Part shown: piece by piece, positions 17,990 through 25,771 of the stretch
Numbering within the stretch: the stretch's first letter is position 1
Layout: each line of letters begins with the position of its first letter
Notes under the pieces: generated by a model
Told to the model about the DNA's origin: nothing
The model's database searches: none
Seen by the model: only the letters and a program-made list of their open reading frames with translations
Assembly (NCBI GenBank): GCA_020636135.1
Contig: JACJYK010000003.1
Span: 577,587 to 641,586, forward strand
Length of the DNA stretch: 64,000 nucleotides
Origin: Lewinellaceae bacterium
GTDB lineage: Bacteria; Bacteroidota; Bacteroidia; Chitinophagales; Saprospiraceae
Direction of reading: 5' to 3'
Position numbers and translations under genes: made by a program

Positions 17990-20179
17990 ATGAAGACGCA
18001 CTTGGGCAGGCTGTTCGGCCTGATGATGTATTTGGTTGTTCCCATGTTTTTGAGTGGTCAGGAGACCAATTCCATCCTGGTCCGTACCACGAAAGACCCG
18101 ATAACCATCGACGGACGGATGAATGAATCAGCCTGGCAAAAAGCCGACAAGCTCACTAATTTTTGGCTTTGGTTTCCCGATGATACTTCACGTGCGCACT
18201 ACCAGACCGAGATCTATATGATCCGTGATGCAAAAAAACTGTACATCGCAGCCAGGTGCTTTGCATCCGGCGATCATTACATCATCCCGGGTTTGCGCAG
18301 GGACTTCAGGGCAGGGGGCAATGACAACATCAGCCTGATATTTGATACGTTCAATGACGGAACCAATGCATTTTTGTTCGGATTGAATCCCCTGGGCGTA
18401 CAGCGCGAAGCGCTCATCTCAGCCGGAGGACAGGAACTGGAAAATTTCGCCACCGCTTGGGATAATGTCTGGGAAGGCGAAGCCCAGATCTACGATGGGT
18501 ATTATGTCTGCGAGTTTGCCATACCTTTCCAGACCTTGCGGTATAATGAAGGCGTCAACGAATGGAATTTCAACAGCTACCGCTTCGATTCGCAATCCAA
18601 CGAGCAATCTACCTGGAACCGTATTCCCCGCAATCAGTGGATATTTAGCCTGGGACATATGGGTAAGATCATCTGGGAGGATCCACTGCCGAAAGCCGGG
18701 GCTAACCTCTCTCTGATTCCCTATCTCCGCGGAGGCATCAGTCAGGATCAGACGCATGAAGGCCTGGACCCGGAGGGTAACCTGGGTATCGACGCGAAGG
18801 TTGCCGTAACACCCGGGCTGAATCTCGACCTCACGGTCAACCCGGATTTTTCCCAGGTGGAAGTTGACCAGCAATTGACCAATTTGACGCGTTTTGAATT
18901 ATCACTCCCGGAACAGCGGCAATTCTTTACGGAAAATTCGGACCTCTTTGGTTCTTTTGGAAATGCCAGTATCAATCCGTTTTTCTCACGGAGGATAGGC
19001 GTTGCCATCGACACGTCGACAGGGTTTCCAGTGCAAAATCCGATCTGGTATGGCGCCCGTCTGAGTGGAAAGATCAGCAACCCTTTACGGGTCGGATTGC
19101 TCAACCTGCAGACGGCGGCTGTCGGAGCCAGCGGAATCCCCAGCTCCAATTACACCACTGCGGTGGTCCAGCATAAGGTCTTTTCCCGCTCCAATGTAGG
19201 ACTCATCTTTGTCAACAAACAGGATTTTGGCAAGGACCGGGATAGCGAAGACGACTACAACCGGGTGGTGGGCGCAGAATACAATCTGGCCAGCGCCAAT
19301 AACGAGTGGAATGGCAAGGTGTTCCTGCAGCGGTCCTTTGTGCCGGGCACCCAACTGCAACCCTATGCGCACGGTACCCGCCTGAACTACATCGGCCGGC
19401 ATCTGAATGCTACCTGGGAACACGAGTGGGTAGGGACGGATTATAACGCCCGCGTAGGTTTTGTTCCACGCCATGATTACTGGAAGGTGAGTCCCAAGTT
19501 CCAGACCTTCTTCTACCCGGAGCATGGTATCATCAACAACCATGGACCCGGCATCGAGTGGTCCACATTCTGGAAACCCGGTTTTGGTCGCTCTGACCAG
19601 GAGATCATGTATTATTGGGAAATAGATTTCCGGGGTACCCAGACCTTACGTGTCGGCGCTATCCAGTCCTTTATCCATTTGTTTGAAGCCTTTGACCCCA
19701 GCCGGACCAATGCTACGCCCTTACCCGGCGACCGGGATTACCGGTTCACCTATTTTGGTGCAGTCTTTAAATCCGATCAGCGCAAGGCAGCCTATTTTCA
19801 GCTGACTCCGCTATTCGGCCCATTTTACAATGGCAAATTGCTGTCCCTGGACATGCAGACCTCATTCCGCTTTCAGCCCTATGCCACCCTGGCTGTCAAC
19901 GGGAGCTTCAACCGGTTGCGGTTTCCGGAGCCCTATGCCACGCGCAATGTAATCCTCTTCGGTCCGCGGCTGGACCTCACCTTCAACAAAAAGTTATTCC
20001 TGACCGCTTTCTTCCAGTACAACGATCAGGCGGAGAACATCAACATCAATACGCGGTTGCAATGGCGGTTTAAGCCGGTCTCCGATTTCTACCTGGTGTA
20101 TACCGATAATTATTACACCGACTTCGCTGCCAAGAACCGTGCGGTTGTCGCCAAGCTGACGTATTGGTTGAACATTTGA
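17990..20179 (+). CDS. Exported DUF5916 protein with N-terminal CBM9-like domain
   Basis: A 729-residue envelope protein. The ATG at 17990 is chosen because it starts a signal peptide (MKTHLGRLFG, hydrophobic core, cleavage near SGQ); an upstream GTG reading adds 27 residues without signal character. Residues ~35-210 resemble the carbohydrate-binding family-9-like domain (ITIDGRMNESAW, LYIAARCFA). The remainder is DUF5916: beta-rich, aromatic, with alternating hydrophobic strands to the C terminus (KPVSDFYLVYTDNYY), as expected for an outer-membrane barrel. Such proteins are common in Bacteroidota and their function is unknown; a role in binding or taking up a glycan is only a guess. No operon partner is visible. 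Confidence 0.85.
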   Translation: MKTHLGRLFGLMMYLVVPMFLSGQETNSILVRTTKDPITIDGRMNESAWQKADKLTNFWLWFPDDTSRAHYQTEIYMIRDAKKLYIAARCFASGDHYIIPGLRRDFRAGGNDNISLIFDTFNDGTNAFLFGLNPLGVQREALISAGGQELENFATAWDNVWEGEAQIYDGYYVCEFAIPFQTLRYNEGVNEWNFNSYRFDSQSNEQSTWNRIPRNQWIFSLGHMGKIIWEDPLPKAGANLSLIPYLRGGISQDQTHEGLDPEGNLGIDAKVAVTPGLNLDLTVNPDFSQVEVDQQLTNLTRFELSLPEQRQFFTENSDLFGSFGNASINPFFSRRIGVAIDTSTGFPVQNPIWYGARLSGKISNPLRVGLLNLQTAAVGASGIPSSNYTTAVVQHKVFSRSNVGLIFVNKQDFGKDRDSEDDYNRVVGAEYNLASANNEWNGKVFLQRSFVPGTQLQPYAHGTRLNYIGRHLNATWEHEWVGTDYNARVGFVPRHDYWKVSPKFQTFFYPEHGIINNHGPGIEWSTFWKPGFGRSDQEIMYYWEIDFRGTQTLRVGAIQSFIHLFEAFDPSRTNATPLPGDRDYRFTYFGAVFKSDQRKAAYFQLTPLFGPFYNGKLLSLDMQTSFRFQPYATLAVNGSFNRLRFPEPYATRNVILFGPRLDLTFNKKLFLTAFFQYNDQAENININTRLQWRFKPVSDFYLVYTDNYYTDFAAKNRAVVAKLTYWLNI

Positions 20180-20601
20180 GATGGACTATCGTTACAAAGG
20201 TGCAACAATGGATTATTATCCCAAGACGATTGAAAGCCAGCCACTGACACATTGGTCAGCAGAATTGGTGAGATTTCTCGACTTGTGTTTGTTCCTCAGA
20301 CTGCGCTCGAAATGACAAAAGGTTTATTAAGGTGTTCTTCCTTAATATTTCCATTTGCTCATTCAAGATGAAAACAATCATTTTACCTATCCTGCCTCAT
20401 TTTCATCCCGACCAATCTTCTCTTGCGTACTTTTCATCCCGACAGACCCACTCCCCACTTATTGTCATCTCGACCGACCGCAGGGAGTGGAGAGATCTCA
20501 GTAATTTGAATCCGCATTAAACAATGTCGATAGTTTAAGCAGATTTGCCACCAGGCAATCTGAGTGCAAATTCGAAGTGTCAGGCTGAACGGAGTCGAAG
20601 C
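20180..20601. other. Gene-free stretch with partial dispersed repeats
   Basis: No gene is supported. 20270-20320 holds the right-hand end of the dispersed hairpin repeat (CGCTCGAAATGACAAAAGG), 20461-20500 holds its left end (ATTGTCATCTCGACCGACCG followed by GAGAGATCTC), and 20579-20604 holds the common Bacteroidota word TGTCAGGCTGAACGGAGTCG. The left and right ends are in reversed order here, as if two copies recombined or the middle was rearranged. Confidence 0.6.
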
Positions 20602-21021
20602 CTACTTCCCTCTTCCCAGCATCCATCCGGCAACACCACCGCCGACAGCCATGATCACCGTGAAGATGACGATGTCCAGGATGGTCCCGCTTAAAGACAT
20701 AATGTTTGCAGTGGCAAACATGGTCAGGTCAAAGGCGGCTGCGGCCAGCAAGCCAATGATGGCTCCACCTTTGAGGCCGCCCATGAAGGTGGATATGTTC
20801 GCCCATGTACCGAAGATGTAAGCCAGCAGGAACCCCCAGAGTAGGTTACCAATAATCAAAGCCCACCAGACCATAGCATCCATTTCTTTCATGACTCCGG
20901 GGGCTGAGCCTGTCATCGTTTCCATCGTACTCATGAAGATCACTCCGTAGAGTAGATATCCCATAAGGAATACCGCGATGCCTGATATCAGTCCGCTGAT
21001 AAGAATTTTGTTAGCTCCCAT
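20602..21021 (-). CDS. Four-helix membrane protein of unknown function
   Basis: A 139-residue integral membrane protein. Helices are predicted by eye at residues ~5-30, 50-75, 82-103 and 110-135, with a Met-rich loop (MSTMETMTGSAPGVM) between the first two. No family is recognised with confidence; the size and layout resemble DUF1761-like small membrane proteins. Its first 30 residues (KILISGLISGIAVFLMGYLL) resemble those of the next gene upstream on the same strand (KIIISGVIAGIAASVLGCTL), so the two are probably diverged paralogues. They are 58 bp apart and may be co-transcribed. Confidence 0.65.
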   Translation of the reverse strand: MGANKILISGLISGIAVFLMGYLLYGVIFMSTMETMTGSAPGVMKEMDAMVWWALIIGNLLWGFLLAYIFGTWANISTFMGGLKGGAIIGLLAAAAFDLTMFATANIMSLSGTILDIVIFTVIMAVGGGVAGWMLGRGK

Positions 21022-21079
21022 TAATTGTTGGTTTTATGTTGTAATGAAATTGATTGAAGACGGCTGGAGAGGAAGTAGC

Positions 21080-21388
21080 TCAGTTGGTGTCTTTCCAGAA
21101 ACTGGCTACGCCGCTGATGGCTGCGCAGATTACAGCCAGCGAACCGAAGTGTTTCAAATCACCGGTAAGAGCCATTGGGGAAGTCGAATAAGCTGAAATA
21201 CCGGCTTTCAGATACAAAAACAGGGTTGTCATGCCCGGTACATTGCTTGAGGTCTGGATTCCGTGTTCGAGCGGAGCCAGTGGTTGCGTAAGCATACCGG
21301 TAAGCAACAGACAATATAGTGTACAACCCAATACACTGGCGGCAATACCTGCGATCACCCCGCTGATAATAATTTTACGGACTGGCAT
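21080..21388 (-). CDS. Small membrane protein, paralogue of the adjacent gene
   Basis: A 102-residue protein with two to three membrane helices (residues ~5-35, ~50-65 and ~80-97). The N-terminal helix matches that of the downstream 139-residue protein, but the C-terminal half does not align well and is shorter, so this may be a degenerating or truncated paralogue. The ATG at 21388 is the only start before the conserved helix. Function is unknown. Confidence 0.5.
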   Translation of the reverse strand: MPVRKIIISGVIAGIAASVLGCTLYCLLLTGMLTQPLAPLEHGIQTSSNVPGMTTLFLYLKAGISAYSTSPMALTGDLKHFGSLAVICAAISGVASFWKDTN

Positions 21389-21579
21389 AATGATGAATTG
21401 ATTTTTAATTCGTCATTTCAGCCAGATTTACATTGTTAATATCGTTATTTCATTTGAAATGTCATAATATATTTTTGGTAGTCTGTTAATGACAGAATTA
21501 TATCAGGCCATGGTGAAAGATTTTAGCCTGGCAAGGCCCTGCGGGTTTTCGTAACTTGGGGCATAGCAAATTTAATCCG

Positions 21580-22566
21580 ATGCATATTGCGATAGCCGGT
21601 ATGGGACGGATGGGTCAGACTCATCTCAAGTCCCTGGCGTTAAATTTTCCGGAGCTGCACCTGCATGTGGTGAGCGCCCGGAAGGAGGGGCATGATTTCG
21701 CCCGCAAATTTGGCGTAGAACATTGTTATACGGACCTGGATGAGGCATTGGCGCATCCGGAAGTCACAGCGGTGATCATTTGTTGTCTGTCGGACCTGCA
21801 TGTCACCCAGGTGGAGAAAGCCATCAAGGCGGGCAAACACGTATTTGTAGAAAAGCCACTGGCGATGGACCTCGCTACCATCCACCGGCTGGACGAGCTG
21901 GCCAAAAGCCGCAAGGTCCATCTGATGGTTGGCTTCAATCAGCGTTTTGATCCCACATGGTCGCGGATCCAGGAAGAAGTTGCGGAAGGAAAGATCGGTT
22001 CACTGCGTCTGATGCAGATCACCAGCCGGGATCCAATACCTCCCAATATGAAGTTTGCCAAAGCTTCCGGAGGGTTGTTTATGGATATGATGATCCATGA
22101 TTTTGACATGGTTCGCTTTGTGACCGGTCAGGAGGTAAAGGAGGTGTATGCCAAGGGGGCAGTCAAGGTGGTTCCGGAGCTGGCGAAAATAGGTGATGTC
22201 GATACGGCGGTGGTGGTGTTGACGCTGGAAGATGGGTCGATGGCGGTCATTGACAATTGCCGTGAAGCCAAGTATGGCTATGATCAGCGCATGGAGGTCT
22301 TTGGATCCGAGGGTATGCTGCAGGGCCACAACCAATACGGGGACACGGTATTGCATTACGATGAGCAGGGCCAGCACCGTGACAAGCCGCTGTATTTCTT
22401 CATGGAGCGATATCAGCAGTCGTATTTCCGGCAGATGGAGGCTTTTATTCAGGTATTGGAGGGTAAGATGCCGGTGCCAGTTGGTGCGTACGAGACGGGG
22501 CAAGCGACCGAGATTGCGCTTGCCGCCATCAAGTCCGTCAAGACCGGCAAGCCGGTCCTCTTGTAA
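21580..22566 (+). CDS. Gfo/Idh/MocA oxidoreductase, inositol 2-dehydrogenase-like
   Basis: A 328-residue NAD(P)-dependent dehydrogenase. The ATG at 21580 opens at the Rossmann strand (IAIAGMGRMGQTHLKSL); the upstream TTG adds eight residues of no family value. Seen: the HVFVEKPLAM loop with the conserved EKP Lys, GGLFMDMMIHDFDMVRF with the catalytic Asp/His pair, and IGDVDTAVVVL plus YGYDQRMEVFG, which are characteristic of myo-inositol 2-dehydrogenase (IolG) among Gfo/Idh enzymes. Substrate identity remains inference since no other inositol gene is nearby. The last ~95 bp of this gene are copied twice downstream (see repeat array), and a perfect 7-bp inverted repeat (GACCGGC/GCCGGTC) lies in its final codons. 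Confidence 0.88.
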   Translation: MHIAIAGMGRMGQTHLKSLALNFPELHLHVVSARKEGHDFARKFGVEHCYTDLDEALAHPEVTAVIICCLSDLHVTQVEKAIKAGKHVFVEKPLAMDLATIHRLDELAKSRKVHLMVGFNQRFDPTWSRIQEEVAEGKIGSLRLMQITSRDPIPPNMKFAKASGGLFMDMMIHDFDMVRFVTGQEVKEVYAKGAVKVVPELAKIGDVDTAVVVLTLEDGSMAVIDNCREAKYGYDQRMEVFGSEGMLQGHNQYGDTVLHYDEQGQHRDKPLYFFMERYQQSYFRQMEAFIQVLEGKMPVPVGAYETGQATEIALAAIKSVKTGKPVLL

Positions 22567-22750
22567 CAGGGGAGTTCTTCAAGGTGATCTCAGAAGTGTT
22601 CAAAAGTTTGGGTTCGGCTTGCAAATAATAGAGCTTGCTTTAAACAGAGTCGGGTTTCATTTTTGTTTATATTCTGTTTTCCAAGTTTAATATTGGAATG
22701 TTCTGATAATCTCATTCCGTGCTTACAGTTAAACGGGCTTTCAGAGCTTT

Positions 22751-22955
22751 CTTGCTTTTTTTCCGCAAAAAAGCAACAAAAAACTCGTAACCCGCAAAAC
22801 TCACCTTGGTGCTCTGTCGTTTCATTTGGCGTGCCATTGCATTTGATCTTCAACCATCCCTCCTTTGATGTCCTTCCCGCCAACCACCGTCTTTCGACGG
22901 CAATCAAAGTAGGGTGTATCAATTGTTCAAACAGTTGCGGCTTACCCCAAAGCCC
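22751..22955 (+). repeat. Dispersed structured repeat, copy A
   Basis: A ~205-bp element. It begins with an A/T-rich hairpin (GCTTTTTT pairing with AAAAAAGC, loop TCCGC), then CTCGTAACCCGCAAAACTCA, and ends with GCCAACCACCGTC-TTTC-GACGG, CAAAGTAGGGTGT and GTTGCGGCTTACCCCAAAGC. The short hairpin CCGTC/GACGG is at 22887-22900. Related copies B, C (same strand) and D (opposite strand, 39 kb away) keep both hairpins. Confidence 0.8.
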
Positions 22956-23456
22956 GGATCATTTTGCTTTGAATCACCTTCATTCCTTTGACCCTAAACG
23001 TCAAGTAACTACATCCACACAAAAAGATTCATGAGCAGTAGGCGAGTACAGCGAAACTGAAGTTAAGGGAGTCTCCCTTGCGTTATGCCTGGTGTTAAAG
23101 CTGAAGGGTGATTAGGGGGGATGTCGCGGTGCATAGGATCCTGGTGCCGGTGGGGGCGTACGAGACGGGGCAAGCGACCGAGATTGCGCTTGCCGCCATC
23201 AAGTCCGTCAAGACCGGCAAGCCGGTCCTCTTGTAACAGGGGTCATGTGAAAGGTGTTCTCAGAAGTGTTCATGGTTGTGCCTTTCGGCAGAATAAGCTT
23301 TATTTCGTTGTTGTCACATTTATCAATGTGTACTGACGATTACCGTCGTGATGTCAGCATTGTCCTGAAGACGGAGCCGAAATGGAGAAATCTTTATGAT
23401 GTTTTAGGTTTAGAGCTTGGAAGTTTTTCGTTCAGTTCTTTGCTTTAATTTTTGTT

Positions 23457-23660
23457 CCCTTTTTGAATCGGCAAAAAGGGAGAAAAACCTCGTAACCCGC
23501 AAAACTCACTTAAGTTTAAGTTCAATTTTAAAGGTTCAGTTTCTTCCGTTCTTTACTCATCCCTCCTTTGATGTCCTTCCCGCCAACCACCGTCTTTCGA
23601 CGGCAATCAAAGTAGGGTGTATCAATTGTTCAAACAATTGCGGCTTACCCCAAAGCCCGG
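23457..23660 (+). repeat. Dispersed structured repeat, copy B
   Basis: Same element as copy A. The first hairpin is CCCTTTTT / AAAAAGGG with loop GAATCGGC, so the stem sequence differs from copy A while pairing is kept. The CCGTC-TTTC-GACGG hairpin is at 23590-23603. Confidence 0.8.
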
Positions 23661-24215
23661 ATCATTTTGCTTTGAATCACCTTCATTCCTTTGACCCTAA
23701 ACGTCAAGTAACTACATCCACACAAAAAGATTCATGAGCAGTAGGCGCGTACAGCGAAACTAAAGTTAAGGGAGTCTCCCTTGCGTTATGCCTGGTGTAA
23801 AAGCTGAAGCTGAAGGGTGATTAGGGGGGATGTCGCGGTGCATAGGATCCTGGTGCCGGTGGGGGCGTACGAGACGGGGCAAGCGACCGAGATTGCGCTT
23901 GCCGCCATCAAGTCCGTCAAGACCGGCAAGCCGGTCCTCTTGTAACAGGGGTCATGTGAAAGGTGTTCTCAGAAGTGTTCATGGTTGTGCCTTTCGGCTG
24001 AATAAGCTTTATTTCACGAATTCTCGCAATTGTCATGGCTTAGCAACCCGAAGGTTGCTGCTGCCATCTTTCTACTTTTTATCATTTCGTACTGACGATC
24101 ACTATCGTGATATAAGCATCGTCCTGAAGGCGGAGCCGAAATGGAGAAATCTTTATGATGTTTTAGGTTTAGAGCTTGGAAGTTTTTCGTTCAGTTCTTT
24201 GCTTTAATTTTTGTT

Positions 24216-24408
24216 CCCTTTTTGAATCGGCAAAAAGGGAGAAAAACCTCGTAACCCGCAAAACTCACTTAAGTTTAAGTTCAATTTTAAAGGTTCAGTT
24301 TCTTCCGTTCTTTACTCATCCCTCCTTTAATGTCCTTCCCGCCAACCACCGTCTTTCGACGGCAATCAAAGTAGGGTGTATCAATTGTTCAAACAGTTGC
24401 GGCTTACA
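24216..24408 (+). repeat. Dispersed structured repeat, copy C (3' truncated)
   Basis: Nearly identical to copy B and identical in both hairpins (second hairpin at 24349-24362), but it breaks off inside GTTGCGGCTTAC, where copies A and B continue with CCCAAAGCCC. Confidence 0.8.
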
Positions 24409-24469
24409 TCTTTGCCCACCGGTTATGACTTGCAAATATTCATTCCGTTGACAAATATGTCATGGCGAA

Positions 24470-24610
24470 ACAGCCCGAAGGGTACTGCTGACATCTGTTT
24501 GTCGAATGTCAGGCTGAGCGAAGTCGAAGCCTGAACGACTGCCCAGGAGCGTCAGTGCTCCGTGCCACTCTGTGCCGTACTCGGAGTAACTCTGTGGTTA
24601 AATCTAAATC
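24470..24610. repeat. Short dispersed Bacteroidota repeats
   Basis: 24508-24536 contains TGTCAGGCTGAGCGAAGTCG followed by AAGCCTGA, the same word family as at 20579. 24560-24602 contains CTCTGTGCC...CTCTGTGGTTAAA, matching 17868-17903 and, inverted, 61498-61580. These are typical intergenic palindromic repeats, not genes. Confidence 0.6.
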
Positions 24611-24616
24611 CTCAAA

Positions 24617-25024
24617 TCACAGTTTTGTTATCTCAATCCGTACTCTATAGTCCTCCGGTTTAATCGATTCCGGGGTATCCGGATAGGGTGTCACTTCGAT
24701 CATCCGATACAGATATCCGTTGTGTTCGACCTGTGTTTTCGTTTGTGTTGTTTCATAATCGGTGGTAGACAGTTGGATTGTATCCTGTCCATTCTTCTCA
24801 AAGAGGAAGTAGGCGGTAGCTACTCCGGCCCAGAAGCAATCAACCTGGGTCGGACACCGGCTGTCATCGATCTTGAAGAGAGTCAGGTCCGCATTCTGGT
24901 CACCCAGATGTTTTGTCTCTCCGATTTTGAAGGCACTGTCCTGATACAGGTCAAGGTTTTTTTTCGTGCATGCCATACTGCCCAGTAAGAGCAGGGTCAG
25001 GCTAAAGATTAAAGGATATTTCAT
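24617..25024 (-). CDS. Small lipoprotein of unknown function with a Cys pair
   Basis: A 135-residue exported lipoprotein: hydrophobic signal and lipobox Gly-Ser-Met-Ala-Cys (Cys19). The mature part has the DSRCPTQVDCFWAGVA block, in which two Cys lie six residues apart; this block recurs in many small Bacteroidota lipoproteins of unknown role and may form a disulphide. The C-terminal half is beta-rich. ATG at 25024. The gene is flanked by repeats upstream and downstream and has no operon partner. Confidence 0.75.
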   Translation of the reverse strand: MKYPLIFSLTLLLLGSMACTKKNLDLYQDSAFKIGETKHLGDQNADLTLFKIDDSRCPTQVDCFWAGVATAYFLFEKNGQDTIQLSTTDYETTQTKTQVEHNGYLYRMIEVTPYPDTPESIKPEDYRVRIEITKL

Positions 25025-25349
25025 TTTAGTGTCGTTTCTTACATTAACGTTACCGTGCGATGAAAAGGTTGGGTGGTAAATCCAAAAAGTTGGTATATTT
25101 GACGCTCTTTAGCCGGACCACGGATGCGGGTATCCAACTCTGGCTGAAGTAATCAGTTGTGATTTTGACATCGATGGTGTGTATGACCTGGGCTCATAAG
25201 CTGCAATGCTGATTGAAAAAGTGGTAAGGTATTTGAGAATATGGGGTGAAGGATTAAAGCTGAAAGGTTAAAGACAGTTAGAACACTTGACGATAGAACT
25301 TATTGCACAAGTCTCATATCTGGTGTCTCAAATCGCACATCTAGTTTAT
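25025..25349. other. Gene-free stretch before the tRNA locus
   Basis: About 325 bp between the lipoprotein start and the tRNA pseudogene. I see no ORF with protein-like composition and no clear hairpin. It presumably holds the lipoprotein promoter near its left end. Confidence 0.4.
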
Positions 25350-25440
25350 GGTCGGTTGGCCCCGCCTTCGCTAAAGCTCCGTTGGGCAGGCGAGTGTGCT
25401 AGGCAGAGGCCTCCAAAAACCTTGTACAGCGGTTCTCATC
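25350..25440 (+). pseudogene. Broken tRNA-Cys copy interrupted by a palindromic insertion
   Basis: The sequence repeats the tRNA-Cys gene 175 bp downstream: GGTCGGTTGGCC at 25350-25361, then GAGTGTGCTAGGCAGAGGC, then ACCTTGTACAGCGGTTCTCATC. The two parts are separated by ~30 bp containing CCCGCCTTCGCTAAAGCTCC and GGGCAGGCG, whose ends pair. The anticodon loop is altered (CTCCAAA in place of CTGCAAA) and the 3' acceptor strand is gone, so it cannot be a working tRNA. It may be the scar of an earlier integration or a duplication at this site. Confidence 0.75.
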
Positions 25441-25524
25441 CTAAAGTGGGTGGGATAGAATGATTGAAAGAATCACAACCATTGAGTCTGAATACTCAAT
25501 ACTGAATACTGAAATACTAGAAAT

Positions 25525-25595
25525 GGTCGGTTGGCCGAGTGGCTAGGCAGAGGTCTGCAAAACCTCGTACAGCGGTTCGAATCCGCTACCGACCT
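25525..25595 (+). tRNA. tRNA-Cys (anticodon GCA)
   Basis: A 71-nt cloverleaf. The acceptor stem GGTCGGT pairs with ACCGACC at 25588-25594, with discriminator T. D-arm GCC...GGC, anticodon stem GAGGT/ACCTC around loop CTGCAAA (anticodon GCA), and T-arm AGCGG-TTCGAAT-CCGCT are all intact. CCA is not encoded. The 3' end of this gene is the left attachment site of the integrated element; the element supplies the same bases, so the tRNA stays complete. Confidence 0.97.
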
Positions 25596-25599
25596 CAAA
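25582..25599 (+). other. attL, left attachment repeat
   Basis: TCCGCTACCGACCTCAAA, overlapping the T-stem and acceptor 3' strand of tRNA-Cys. Identical to the copy at 45191-45208; identity stops one base further on each side (next base A here, C at the right end). Confidence 0.88.
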
Positions 25600-25608
25600 A
25601 TCTTAAAG

Positions 25609-25641
25609 TCCCTTTATTCGATTTGAATAGAGGGATTTTTT
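25609..25641 (+). terminator. Element-borne rho-independent terminator after tRNA-Cys
   Basis: An 11-bp stem TCCCTTTATTC / GAATAGAGGGA (one T-G wobble), loop GATTT, followed by six T. It sits just inside the left end of the integrated element, so the incoming DNA replaces the tRNA terminator that was displaced to the far side. Confidence 0.8.
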
Positions 25642-25771
25642 ATTGGCTGAAAATCAGCATATTACGAGATCGGGTGTTTAAATCCGTTTAAATGAGTTTA
25701 AGCATTTTTGTACCCCATCTTGTACCCCAACCCAAAATGGAGTAATTTAGAAGCAGCTAAAGAGCCTTCTG

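Larger units (their letters stand above)
22470..24450 (+). repeat. Tandem array of ~670-710 bp units that captured the 3' end of the oxidoreductase gene
   Basis: The last ~95 bp of the oxidoreductase gene (from GCGTACGAGACGGGGCAAGC to the stop and ACAGGGG) recur at 23155-23242 and 23864-23951, nearly identical each time. Between them lies a diverged spacer and then a well-conserved ~200-bp block (dispersed repeat, listed separately) followed by CCTTTGACCCTAAACGTCAA and GATTCATGAGCAGTAGGCG. Unit starts are ~22470, 23141 and 23850, so periods are 671 and 709 bp; the third unit is truncated near 24410. This 2-kb stretch has no credible gene: the ORFs in it read through the repeats. Confidence 0.85.

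Noticed and set aside
18419..19543. Overlapping minus-strand ORFs of 130-150 codons
   Set aside because: Antisense to the DUF5916 gene; amino-acid composition is that of a reverse frame in GC-rich DNA.
22530..22566. Rho-independent terminator at the end of the dehydrogenase gene
   Set aside because: The GACCGGC/GCCGGTC palindrome is perfect but lies inside the last codons and is not followed by a T-tract, so it is not called as a terminator.
22663..24451. Several plus-strand ORFs of 90-125 codons with near-identical translations (e.g. PSFDVLPANHRLSTAIKVG)
   Set aside because: They read through the dispersed structured repeat and the copied dehydrogenase tail; similarity is due to the DNA repeats, frames differ in start and end, and no protein-like domain is present.
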